From assembly GCA_964019165.1 (NCBI GenBank), contig OZ025267.1, positions 6,570,252 to 6,634,251 of the forward strand: a stretch of DNA of 64,000 bases, written 5' to 3'. Position 1 is the stretch's first letter, and each line of letters opens with the position of its first letter. Below are positions 1 through 12,326 of the stretch, piece after piece. A program made the position numbers and the translations under genes. Below the pieces are notes generated by a model that worked only from the letters and a program-made list of their open reading frames with translations, did no database searches and was not told the origin of the DNA. The DNA is from Mastigias papua (taxonomy: Eukaryota; Cnidaria; Scyphozoa; Rhizostomeae; Mastigiidae).

Positions 1-271
1 GCTTCTTCCTCTTCCAAAGTATCAGGGAAATAACGTCACCTGGATGGAGGTCCTACTATAACTGGAACCTCTATGTCTTTCTTAAAGCTGCTAATGACAC
101 AAGCTACATCTACACCTGAAGCACGCTCCCATACTAAGGGAGTATACTAATCGGTCAGCGATAGTTGCAGCTTTTTCATACAATCGAATTATTAAAAAGG
201 GCCAGCTCTTACAATCTTCAAACCGCTGCGCAACTTGGACAGTGGATATTTAATGAAGGTTAAAGTTTTAC

Positions 272-3200
272 CTGCAATTAATGACTTTTGGACCGTTTTT
301 CCCCTTGTGCCACTGATTTACCAAATCACGAAAGCCAAGGAGACTGGCTATCGAACCTGGAATCCCCCTTTCAGGCCACTTGTTGAAATGGAAGAGGCGA
401 ACGATCCTCGATACTTTGTTCTTTCCACCAACAATGAAGCTGCGCACAGTAGCACAATCATCAAACACATTGTCTCTGCACTCCACTACGACATCGCCAT
501 TGCCAAATGTAAGCTTGACAGAAGATGTTGGCCAATAATCTGGAGAGCCAACTCTATCACCATCCAGTACATGGGTCAACATGACGATCGTTCTGATATT
601 TTGCTGCAACACCATTGCCCAGAAATCTTCTGTCGTCTCCTTCGTTGGTATTTGAGTGGCAATATATGCATCTTGAACAGTGTAGCTATCAACAAACGCT
701 GCATTTATGTAGTCAGTTGCTCCTTTCATGCGACGCTGAATACAAACTCTACCACAATCAAACGGAACTGCATCTGGGTCCCTGTTCAGAAATATATTTC
801 CTTTCTTCCTTGCTTCACAATTTTGCGATGGAGATCTATCGTCTAGTTCATCGAATTCATCTTCAAAGGCATTCTCCTTTTCTCTCATTTCATCAAAATA
901 TGCAGAGAAATTACAGGCCAAAAGTGGCTCATGGCTAGTAGCTAGCTCGTATTTCAGTTCATACGCTGGCACATTATCATGACTACCACAGGAATTATCA
1001 GGGTCGAAAACATCCTCAGAAAAAGTAAGTGTATGAGGGTTTTTACCGTTCTTGACAAGCTCCATAGTGCTGAATCGATAATTTGCTTCAAAAGCCTTCT
1101 TATTCCGCTTCCACAGTATATACCCAATTAATATAAAGAGCGGAACTGCGACAATACAAATCACCAAGCCAACGATTAAACCCGTCGAAGATCCTTTGGG
1201 TGCCTCTTGCTTTGGTGGTAGACTTTCGGTAGACGCGGGGCTGCTCCAGTCGCTTGAAAAATAAACATTATCTGTATGATACGCTCGAAAAAACAAGATG
1301 TACGATGATCCAGGCTCGAGTGGCCCATTGAAGAATGTAGTACTGATAGGTATTGAAGTACTTCTTCTTTTGCGAACCACCGATCTATTAGTTTTCTTCC
1401 CATCTCCAATTACAAAAGTTTCAGACGATTCTATGTATGCTTTGCCTAACTCGGCTGTCACATACGGGAGAGCTAGATGATGCTGTTTGGAAACGGAGTA
1501 TACAGTTATATTTGAATCGGGATATCTATCTGGATGGGGTACATTGACTGCACCATTTGAATCCACTGCCCGAATGATGATCCGAATATACTGAACTCTG
1601 CTATCCATTGGAACCAGTTTGATTGTGATAGACGACGATGTTTGTTTGTCCTTTGAGATGACTGGCCGTTCATCGATCGGGTATCTGTTTAAATATGTCG
1701 AGGAAGGTGAGCTGTATAACATCTTCCCCTTCCAATCAGTAACTGTTCGAATATATATGGTATAGTTGCGCCTTTGACTCAGCGGGGCATTACCGTCTCC
1801 AATGAAGAAATTCTTGACACCATTGAAAGGCTCAACTATTTTTGCCAAATAAAAACTAAGGTTGCGAAAACGTGCCTCTTGGTAGCTCGGTATTGGCGTT
1901 GAGAAGTTGATAGATTGACCACTCCAATCCCGCTGCTCCACGACTATCTGATAACCCGTGACCGGCCCGTTTACCGATTGCACAGCCTGGGCAGTTACCA
2001 ACACACTGCTTCGTATACTCGTAGCTTGGTCAATGATCAGTGGGCGAGGTTCTAAAGGCGACAAAGCATTGGTTTCGTATGTAACAGAGTTTCCAACCCC
2101 ATCATGCTTCCTGTTCCTTGCACGTACGCTAATGTTATAGAATGTCGCTGGAGATAGTTTCCGTGCTTCTACTTGTGTCCAGTTTGATACAGTCATGTGG
2201 ATTAGCTCATAAAAACTAGCGTTGTATCTTCGAGTGCCACGAATTTCCACGATAAACCCTGTAATCACTCCACTTGGTTTCGAAGGCCAATCCCATTTAA
2301 CTTGAATAGTATCCATGCTGAGCCCAGTGACGTGCAGATTTCGAACAGCACTGGGTATTCCTTCATCAGTTTTTACTTTGATATCATCAGTCCAGTTCCC
2401 AAAACTTGAATGCACTATCAATCTAGCCCGAAACAAGTACGTCGTAAAGTGCTTCAAGCCATGAACAGTTGCTGTGCGGTTGAAGTCATATTTACCTGCC
2501 TGTGTCCAGTTCCCTGTAAAGGAAGCCAGAAGTCACCAAAAGCTTTATTGATTACTATTAATTATTTCTTAAATATTGCAAAAACGATTCGAAATTTAAT
2601 AGCAGATCACTTAGAATCGGTATCTTGCTCTTACAGGTAATATGGCACTAGAATTTTCTGAACAGAATCACACGAATACAGCAATTTGATGCTGCTGTGA
2701 AGGACGCTACGTATTACGTATTCGAGCCGAGTCCTATTTGTCTCAACCAATGGCAGCTATAGGTTCTGCTGGACATCATTAGAATCACATGTTATATTCG
2801 AATAGCGGCATTTGGTTTAGATAGTTCTTTTCAAGTGTCCTTATAACTGTATCCTATATGCTCAATTCGTTATGTTATGTTTGCTAATGCATGGTTTCTC
2901 AGTGCTTTTACTCTGAACCCAAAAGGTTACCTTGGCGTTATAAATACAAACAAACATCATTGGGACCCTGTAACTTTTTTGCTTATTATAATGTCTCAGC
3001 TACGAAACTAATGTGGGAGCTCAGCGAGAATTATTAAATCCCGTGCTTTCAAAGACCTGAAGCACATATTTGTGTTATTAGTCCTAACTTGGTTTTATTA
3101 GGGTAGGGTAGTGCAGGGCAGTACGGTCAGTGGTGTGCTGAAGGACTACTGAGTTGGGGGGGGGTGTAGCAAAAGAGATTTACTGACAAGTTTAATCAAG

Positions 3201-6200
3201 GCACGCTAATTACTGACAAGGCATCATAATTATTGACCATGTAACGTATTGGTGTTTTATAATTTGGCTTAACCTGTGTTGTAGGTCGTGTCGCTTTAAC
3301 TTTGACGTTGCCTGTTAAAATCACATACTTGTGTAAAGTTCAGTTATCAGGCCTATGACCTAGGCTTAAATCGGATTGAAAACCAATCACCGGCCACGTA
3401 AGAGAGACCGTTTACGTTACAACAAGCAACTTTTACCTACAACCTAAAGGATTACCTAAGCTTCTGCGAAAGGTGGGGTTGTCACATCCCCATACCCCTA
3501 CTTTGGCGTTCCCGAGTGCAGGGTATGGTAGGGTGGGGAACAAGTAAAGCAATTTTATTCGCTCTGGTTGATATTAATTTTATCTCTTTCTTGGTACCTC
3601 AAATGCATCGCCCATAGTAAAACAGCAATGCTGAAAGGACTACCATACTTAAACAATAACAACACAATGAGATGAGAGATCAAGCATAGTAGATAGTGTT
3701 CTTCCATCGATATCTGTGTTGTGCTGGCTTCTTATTAAAACAACACATCATAAATACACATACCTGTTGCCATATCTCTGTACTGTATCACATAACTTAC
3801 AGCACACGCCCCCAAGCTTATGTTTCCACTGGTAGTAACACGAGCAGATATACTATACGGACTGCTCTCCTCCAACCTAACGACCAATGAAAAAGAAGCT
3901 CCACCTGCTTCACTCCAGGTTCTAACTGAAATATTAACTTCAGGGCCACACCCGGCACTGTTACATCCACTCACATAGAAGTTGTAGTCAAAACAAACTT
4001 GCAAGCCAGTAATTAGAGAGGACGTTGGTACTCGTGCAGACTGATTTCTAGTCAGAAACGATCCGTTTTTCCCATGAATATGTAGTCTGTAATACAAAAT
4101 CTTTCCATTTTGTTGTTCGCTTAGAATTTCTCCCCAAGAGACATTAACAGCAGATTCATTAACTTTTGAAACTCTTAAATAAGTCGGCCCACCACCAGGA
4201 GAAGAGTCTTTGGAAGTAAAGTCTGCTACATTAGATGTTACATTGAAACCTTCTAGATTTGTCAAACCTGTTACAAAGATTTGGTAAACTGTAGCAGGGT
4301 TTAGGCCTTCTATTGCGTGCTGACGCACTTCACTACTAACATTGACTTGCTGCCACTGGCGACAAGAATTTAAATACGACAGTCCTTGAATACAGCGATA
4401 ATTAATCAGGAAACTGCTAGCGTTGCGTACTGTGCAGTTGTCTCTGAACTGTTCTTCTGTTCTCCATGACGTATGGATTGCATCTGCAGTTACATTCTGC
4501 ACCGTGAGGCTAATTTTAACCAAACCAGCCGTTGTCGTGAAGTTATTCCTTGCCCATGAGCTTCTTCCGTGGTAATTGACAGCAGATACCTCTACTTCAT
4601 AAAACACACATGGCTGTAGATTTCCAATAGCATGGCGAAACAGGTTTGTTTTGTGATCCTCGAGGGATATATTGACTCGTGTGGATCCTGCAGTACTTTT
4701 CAAAGCAATTTGAAATATGGTGTAGTTCATTATATAATCTTTAACTGGCTTCTTCCATGATGTAACGACTGACATGGGTCGTACACTTTCAACATTAAAC
4801 TCCTCTGGGGAAGCAGGGAAAACATCTAAAGCCATTGAAGCGTTTGAACTTCTCGTAGACCCAGGATACCTTGCCATGCATAAGATGGTCGTGCATGGTG
4901 GAGAATTTGGTATGCATTTGAAACCGTTTTTGGAAAGATTTTGCTTAACCAATTTTAATGTACTTCTATGCGATTCATTAAGGCTCGAAAAGCTGTTTTC
5001 AACATAAATAGATGGAAATACATAGCCATCTGTAGTCTGCCATGACACATCCCAATAAGGCTGTCCACGAATGTTGCAAACAATATCTAATGAATCAAAA
5101 AGTACGAGATCACTTGTCTGCTGAAAAATTACAGTTGGGGTTACATCTTGGTTGCAAGCGCTTAACGTCACATTCAAGCATTGATTTCCACCAGTGAACG
5201 AGCTCAAGGTAACGACTAAGTGCCTAAGATAGATCGGTGGCTCGAATTCTACTCTACTGCTTGACAGCAATGTTACATTTCCTCGATAATCAATCCATTG
5301 GTTTCCGTTATAAGAATACAGTGTAGGCGTAGCAAGAATACTTCCATTGACTACATTCAGACCTTTGATTGTTCTTGGAACGTCGATGGTGAACTGGTAC
5401 GTATTGCTACCATTATTAACACAGTCTGCAATAAGAGAGACAGGACGTGAACTTTAGCCATCTATGAATAGACCATAGAACTAAACTTTCTTACTGATAG
5501 ATGCAGCTGTAAACTGGTAAAATACCCAAGCAACTTATTTTATTGAACCTACCAAACAACTGACCCCTGCTGAGTTTAATGAATACAACTGAGGCAGCTA
5601 AGCATACCAAGCCAGCTGAGTCTACTAAACCTACCGAGCAAGTGAGCCTACCAAGCCTACCGAGCTAATAGAGCCTACAGAACGAACTGAGCCTGCCTAG
5701 CATACCAAGCCAGCTACCAAGCCAGCTACCGAGCCAGCTACCAAGCCAGCTACCAAGCCAGCTACCAAGCCAGCTACCAAGCCAGCTACCGAGCCAGCTA
5801 CCGAGCCAGCTACCAAGCCAGCTACCGAGCCTGTTACCGAGCCAGCTACTGAGCCAGCTACCGAGCCACCTACCGAGCCAGCTACCGAGCCAGCTACTGA
5901 GCTAGCTACCAAGCCACCTGATGCTAAGAATGGAGTAATGCACGTAAATGCAAGTACAAAGAGGTGTTTAGTATGGATTTATAATCCAAACAGTAAATCA
6001 GAATTGGTTGGGCTGCTATCTTAAATTGTTGGGCTGCTATCTTATAGTAAACAACCAAATATAACTAGATATCATTTTCGGCGTGAAAGAGGCAATTAGA
6101 GAGCAGTGAAGATTCTCCGATAAGTGATTAGTTACACAATGTCAATTAGGAATATTTGAAAACTCACCATAACCACCTACGATGGTATGCTAGTACCCTA

Positions 6201-8548
6201 AACCTTACGCAATATCTGAACAATGACAAACTTAATTTATCTCAGTATGTATCTAAATAACTTTCTGTGGTCAACGGCTGCAGTATGGATACACAGGCAA
6301 TGATAATAGCAAAAAGCATTGCTAAGCATATTCCTGGGTAAAGTGCTGTCACTTGGCCAATTGCAGTTGATCAAAACCTTTAGATTCCTTTTAAAAATTG
6401 AGAATGCCTTATACCAATTGAGAAATGCAAACTGTGAGCACGTTTTTATATGAAAATCACTTGTTTGTTTGAGTCTCAATTTTCTTAACTTTTCCAGAAA
6501 TTGAGGCTGAGATTTTCGTAAAATTTTCTTAACTTTTATTGGAGTAAACTGGCTAAAAGAGGTTACCATTATTTGCTATAAAAAATTTGATCTTTGTTAA
6601 CCAAGATTATCAAAGAAAAGTTTCAATCTGTGTAAAGAAGCTTGCAAGGAATGAGCTAATATCGATTTCTGGCACTTAAAAAAGGTGAATTTTGGAACTT
6701 AGCTTCGTGATTTTCTTAACATTTTCTTAAGATTTTGACATTTTGAGCTTCATTTTATTATAAACATTTTTATAGAAATACGTGGAGACCACTAGAGCTA
6801 ATTTATTCATGGATATTCAAGATCTGGGGTACATTTATACAAGTAACTGTATCCTTTTTGTCTCTTATAGTAACTTGTACAAGTCACTGTTTACGATCAT
6901 TGAAAAGGAGATCATCAAAAAACCATCTGAACAGTTCCCTCAAATGAAAATCAAATCAAACTTGAACATCCATGTCAAAAATGCTTGATTAAAATACCCT
7001 TGTCATTCATATGATTCATTCCTCTGCCATAGTTATTTATAAATGCATTTCGGATACGGAGAATTCCTTATGGCAAAATCGAATGTATCGTGTGGGCGAA
7101 ACCAAAATTGACTTTTCTTAACAGAGATATCTGCAATTATAGTTGACTCAATTGTAACATAACAATTCCAATCGCTATGTAAGTATTTGATTACTGGGTA
7201 GACGGATGTATAGGAACTTTAAACTTCCAATCAAATGGACATTAATCTTATTGAATACTGAAATCTTCATCCCCAAATATGTCCAGCTTGCTTGCGCGTT
7301 CCACAATTAGTGGTTACACCAAATTTTCCACAAGCTATTCCGAATGCTCCTTTTAATTGCCCATTTTTCGGAGATTTATAGGTTTTAACACGTAAAATGA
7401 ACTCTATTCTTGGAATTTCAAAGAAATAGCTATAGAGAAATTAGAATATGATATCGAGCGTAAAGTCGATGACAAACAATGATCTATTGGCTATCGATGG
7501 CCTAATTTTTACTTTTACAAGAACATCAAGATAAGCTAAACAGGATAACAAGTGGTATCTTGAAATTCACTGCTATTACAAATATCGTGGTATGTAAACA
7601 AACCTGGTTATTAGAGATATCGTGGTATGCACAAAAACTTTCCAAATGGTTTATCTAGCTCTGGTGGTTCCATGACATGAAGATAAAGAGTAACGAAATA
7701 ACTATTCAAAGATTTGCAAAAGGACAGACACCTGATCTGCTAGATTTCTAATCCAAATGAGACGTGTCATCTTTTGGACAGTATAATTACAAAATTGAAT
7801 ATGGGATAAAAACAGTTTTCCGTTATATATAAAAGCTCTTGTGGCCAAGAAAGATAGAGAAACTTTCTGCGAATAAAAAATCAAGCAATCAGCTCTACAT
7901 CTCAGGAAAGATAGGAATGTTCCATGTTTATTTTGTTCGCATACGTACACTGCTTCTGTGCTCGCATTTTCTTTATAAACGGTGTTTAAAAACTTACTGA
8001 AAGAATATTGCATCTAACTATTGACTATTTGGAAAATTCTGAAAACATTGCACAAGAAATTATAGAAAAGAAAAATTTTTAATACTCTAGCTGTGTCTTG
8101 TGTAGAAATCACAGAGAGTAGTTTTCTGATACACAAAGAATATAAAAGACCATCAGTATGTGAATCATTTAGGGAATCTCAAGTGAAACAATGAACTTAA
8201 CAACAAAATGTACGACTTATGTCTTGGTTACGCCTGCTAAACTGATACTACTACCACACTGCCACAAAACAACAAATCTACCATTGCTTGGTATAGCCTA
8301 CAGAGACTCCACAAAAGGCTCGACTCAACATTGATGATTTTACCAGGAAAAATGAACACGCGTAGAAGAGTCGTCATACCTTTGGACGAGTTAATCGCAC
8401 TTCTAGAAGTCAGGTTGAATTCGCTTGTTGAAAATGCAGGAACAGAACTCGTTGTACAGTTGCTTTCAACTGCTCTGAGTGCGTGGAAAAATAGCACAGT
8501 AGCCAGGAGTAACAGCTCCTGATCGTGGAGCAAGGCTCTCACTTCCAT
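272..8548 (-). CDS. Receptor-type protein tyrosine phosphatase (Ig + FN3 ectodomain), 3' end outside window
   Basis: Exons on the minus strand: 8548-8380, 5425-3764 and 2513-272 (then off the window), all with GT-AG borders and matching phases (1, 1, then 2). They give 1357 complete residues. Residues 1-29 look like a signal peptide with a Leu-rich core. A Cys-bounded beta-rich stretch follows, possibly discoidin-like (weak). Next comes an Ig-like domain with a C-W-C pattern (about residues 160-250), then about seven fibronectin III units with many N-glycosylation sites. RKRR at 991-994 could be a furin site. The membrane span is about 1052-1078 and the phosphatase domain starts near 1180. 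Motifs such as DYINAAF and TTEDFW identify the PTP fold. WPD is WPE (codons 378-370), the usual HC of the active site is NC (Cys codon 276-274), and KNRY is not recognisable. The exon with the rest of the CX5R loop lies beyond position 1. Known family role: dephosphorylation of phosphotyrosine at the plasma membrane; catalysis here is doubtful. Confidence 0.9.
5690..5925. repeat. 12-bp minisatellite (GCTACCAAGCCA / GCTACCGAGCCA)
   Basis: About 18 tandem copies of a 12-bp unit, varying mainly at one A/G position, lie inside the first intron of the receptor phosphatase gene. More degenerate copies extend back to about 5590. On the plus strand the repeat is open and would read Ala-Thr-Lys/Glu-Pro. 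On the minus strand it reads Gly-Leu/Ser-Val-Ala. A plain non-coding minisatellite is the simplest reading. Confidence 0.9.
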
Positions 8549-9609
8549 GTCTGCTCATAATACGCTTGAAAGCTACCTGAACAAAGAGTATGATGAAGCT
8601 TCTTATATTGTATACGTTACCAAGCAATCATAGACACAATGCAATAAACGCGATTGAATGAGCATACTTTACAAGTACATAAATGCCCAATTAAAGACAA
8701 TGCTGCAATACAACGAATTCCATTGCATCTATTCAATACTTCCAAATGCCTTTTTCCTAGTTTTAGAATATACTGTAAATCCTCGAAGTAGCCACCGGGG
8801 GGGGGGGCTTATTTATCCTTCATCTTTTGAATGGGGCTTATTTGAGGGGAGGACTTGTTCGAGGCGGGCCTATAAAATTGTCTGATACATACCACATGAA
8901 AAATTCAATTTCAAACTCCTTTTCTCCATAATATAAAAAAGAACGGAAGCTTCAGTCTAAAATAAGGTCTTCGTCGTCTTCTGTCATGGGTTCCATTCAA
9001 AGGGGGCTAAATAGCAATTTGAGGCTCTAGCATAGGGGCCTATTCGAGAGGGAGGTCATTTTCGAAAGGGGAGCAAGTCGAAGATTTGTGGCATTGGTAG
9101 TTGTAGCGAATGACACCTCAAGTGATTTATAATAAAAATGTTTCCTATGAGTCCATAGAGTCCATATAGGTAGGAGGACTTCTCCCTACCAAAGGTCACC
9201 ACATACTTTCGCCCAGCATATTCTCCTACAAGTTCTTCTCGAGAACTCTTTTATCTGCAGTGATACTAATGTAAATAAATCCTTGCCCTTAAAGCTCAAG
9301 AGATGTTTGGATAACTTTTACCTGGACCATTCTATTCTCACTTGGATGAGTATTGCGTGAATAGGTATGAGGCATTTCAAAAAGCAATCATATTGAACCA
9401 TCCGATGAGAAACAAGGTCATTTTATCAGCTTTATTCGCATTATAACAACACTCAAGTACAATCACTATGTTCAGACAGTCCAGTATAATGACGACTGAT
9501 AATCATTTCAGATAATCATGGAAAAGATCTTACAAAGATCCATCATCAGAGTGAATGGGATGCATATAATCCACCCATAATAAAAGGAACATGAACCCCA
9601 CCAAATACA
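8549..9609. other. Intergenic region upstream of the phosphatase gene
   Basis: No exon is supported here. It must hold the promoter of the divergent phosphatase gene, but no TATA box or initiator can be assigned with confidence. It contains the inverted-repeat element listed at 8773-9090. Confidence 0.6.
8773..9090. mobile_element. Possible short inverted-repeat element (MITE-like)
   Basis: The left end (TAAATCCTCGAAG near 8775) and the right end (GTCGAAGATTTG near 9077) are imperfect inverted repeats. The interior has G-rich runs and repeated blocks of the type GGGGCTTATTTGAGG and GGGGCCTATTCGAGAG. No transposase frame is present. A similar block (CCCATTCGAGG) occurs near 48963, which supports a dispersed repeat. 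No clean target duplication was found. Confidence 0.4.
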
Positions 9610-10260
9610 CGAGTGAATGCAAAAAGACAAAAGCCCAAGGAAAGTATAAAATATGATACAGGAAATAAAAGAAGAGAAGGCAATTAGAAGAGTATCAAAG
9701 GAGTAGAGGACAGTTGAGCATTAAGAATTGGACAGTAACGAAGGATTAAAAGACTCTCATGAATGAGAAAGTCAGAAGAGTTACTGGTTTTGTCAAGTAT
9801 GTGAAAATCCTCAAGTGATGCTATGTGACCAGTGTTAGACATGTGATCACGAATGGCAGAAGGAGTACCCTGTATGTCTTAAGTTCTACCCTAGACGTAA
9901 CCTTGATGTTGTTTTTACTTCCCCGAGGCAAACAACTTGAATTTTTTTTTCGATGCAGAGAGCACTTGGGAATCAACAAAGCAAGCAAAGAAATATGGGG
10001 TACTCCTTCTGCCATTCGTGGCCATATGTCTATCACTGGTCACATAGCATCACTTGAGGATTTTCAAATACTTGACAAAAAGAAATAACTCTTCTGACCA
10101 TCTTAATTATGAGAGTCTTTTCATCCTTCGTGACCGTCCAGTTCGTAATACCCAACTGTCTTCTATTCCTTTGAAACTCTGCTAATTGCCTTCTCTTCTT
10201 TTTATTTCTTCTACCATATTCTATACTTTCTTTGGGCTTTTGACTTTTGATATTCACTCG
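9610..10260. repeat. Long imperfect inverted repeat, arms about 260 bp
   Basis: The left arm 9610-9870 and the right arm 9997-10260 are reverse complements with scattered mismatches, separated by about 126 bp. Both arms carry the same remnant coding sense: plus on the left, minus on the right. The right arm is open for 87 codons on the minus strand (10296-10033). The peptide is Lys/Arg-rich and ends in a Cys-containing segment (CQVFENPQVMLCDQ). The left arm adds further C-x2-C spacing but has stops. This looks like two head-to-head copies of an unidentified mobile-element gene fragment. Confidence 0.75.
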
Positions 10261-10716
10261 GCACTTAGGCACATTGTGGCCGGATTCGAGAAACAATGGT
10301 ATGGATAGTAAGCAAATCTATTGTACAAAAGACGGCAAATATACCAACGATGCTCCAGCAATAGATTTTTAAAAATCCAGCACCGTACAGAATCTCACTT
10401 AGCTATGAGTTTAAAGTTCCCCTCTTACATCATTACACAATGATTTGCGAATTTGCAGTGAATATGTCAAAGCACAGAGCAAGAAAAACGACGAAAAATG
10501 CTAGGCTCGATTTATTAATACACAGTAAGTAAGTTTCATTCAATATATTCCATTACTGCAATAGTATGTACAATAAAATTAGTCCGATTCTAAACAATAG
10601 AACAAGGACAGAGCAAATAAATGTTTCAAGATTAAAAAGTAAAAAGTAATATTTGAGTAACAAGTGAGTCAGTAAGTCAGTAAGTATTTTAGCAAGTGCG
10701 TAAGTTAGTAAATACC

Positions 10717-11100
10717 AGACCTGCCAACCTAGAATTTTCAAAATCTGGAGATTTTGGATTTTTCCATAAGAAAAACAGGGAGATTTGGCCATAAATCTGG
10801 GAGACAACCAAAATTCGCTACATGTATAAATATAATTGAAAAAATGTGCTTGGCCAATAGGTTACGGCAAAGATAATCACGAACAGTAGAATGAACGGTC
10901 TAAGCGTCAGAACATTCATTGAAAGGTCTTCCCCACGTTCTCAAAGTCGAATGAAAACCAGAAAATTGTAAAGGAAAATCCGAAAAATATGACTTGATTT
11001 TCCAAATATCAACCGGGAGAAAATGTATAACAACAGGGAGGCCGGGAGAAAATAGTCAAAACCGTGAGTCTCCTGGTGATACCAGGAGAGTAGACAGGTT
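10717..11100. mobile_element. Possible short inverted-repeat element
   Basis: The left end (ACCAGACCTGCCAACC near 10717) and the right end (GTAGACAGGTTTG near 11090) share a short imperfect terminal inverted repeat. The interior repeats GGGAGATTTGG and CCGGGAGAAAAT blocks. No coding capacity is visible. The boundaries are approximate. Confidence 0.35.
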
Positions 11101-12326
11101 TGAAGTGCCTAAAAAGTAACATAGTAAGCTAGCAAGTATGTACCGTAAGCAAGTAGGAGGAGATTTTTCCCCTTGGCCGACTGCTAACTGAAGTTACGTT
11201 ACTGCTAGAACTGCCTTTCTCTAAGGGACCATACATAAATTATATCACTAAGATTTGAACTGTTTTTCATTCATTCCTCCCTACTCAACGATGTAGTCGC
11301 AACAGGACCTCTATTTCTGGCAATGAATGACAACGAATCTCGATCTCCCCCCCTCCCCATTTCATATAAATAATGTGAGTGAATAGAAATTAAACTAAGT
11401 TTTATAGGATACAGAGTGCTGCACTCCTAGGTATTTTATCATGACATACAGTGCCAATTGAATTTAAAAATTTAGAGGCATGTCTGAATTCAAAGCTCTT
11501 TTATTTATTTAATGCTAAAAAGGCCAGGGAAATGCCCTTGTAGATTATGCAGACATGACGTAACCCAAATTGGTTTTTTAATTTGGTATTTTTTCACTAC
11601 TTACTTGTTGCTCTTATAGTTAAATCGATGTCGTTTGGAAAGGTCGGGCTAGGCTTTTCTTAGCTGTTTTATGCTATTTCCAGTTAGCATACTGTAAAAA
11701 TTGATTTATACATTATATTATGGTTTTATTATTGGCCCCGCCCGCACCATACCCTTCAAGATAAGGAAAGATTCCTTTCGTAAATCATGCAGTTCTAGTT
11801 TCCTAAAAATAAGCTGGTTGGGCAGCTGGTATACCTTCCAAAAAGGACCAAGACCAATATTGTTAGGCCCTACACACCCCCAAATGTTTGCCTTATTCCT
11901 TCCTTTTAAGCAGGGAGTAGTGTGCAAGTCACACTGCAAATTTTGAAAACCTGCATTAACCATTTTGTCATATTGTTTTCCTTGCTCTTTTATCACCTCT
12001 GAAAAAGTTGGATGTCATTTCTTTTGCGCAGCACGCTATTTGTCGTTGCCGAATGATGAAACAACATTGCAATAACACCACAAGATCAGTGCACACCACA
12101 CCATTGGTGCACACGATGCTGCCCAGGTGATAACGAGGCTTTTCCAAAAGGCCACGTCTGAGGGTCCCCTTCACAAACAATTAGCTCTTTGCAAAGCACC
12201 GAGACAATATAAACCTTGATGCTATATGTCAGTAGTTTTTTGGAAGTAAGCCACCATCTGAAGAATTTGATATCATTTTCTACTAGAAGAGCTGGAAACA
12301 GATCAATCTTCAAGTCGTCTATCGCC
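11101..12326. other. Intergenic region and probable SARS1 promoter/5' UTR
   Basis: No gene is supported. The last few hundred bases before 12327 must contain the SARS1 promoter and leader. The start context GCCATGG at 12325 is a good initiation context. Short open frames on both strands here have no recognisable homology. Confidence 0.5.

Noticed and set aside
1..234. Search for the next phosphatase exon with the CX5R loop
   Set aside because: No minus-strand reading here matches the expected AGVGRTG-type continuation, so the exon is placed outside the window.
235..846. 203-codon plus-strand open frame opposite the phosphatase exon
   Set aside because: It is the antisense shadow of the PTP domain exon, whose minus-strand reading has clear family motifs.
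8331..8522. Plus-strand frame of 63 codons
   Set aside because: Antisense to the signal-peptide exon of the phosphatase gene, which joins in phase to the next exon.
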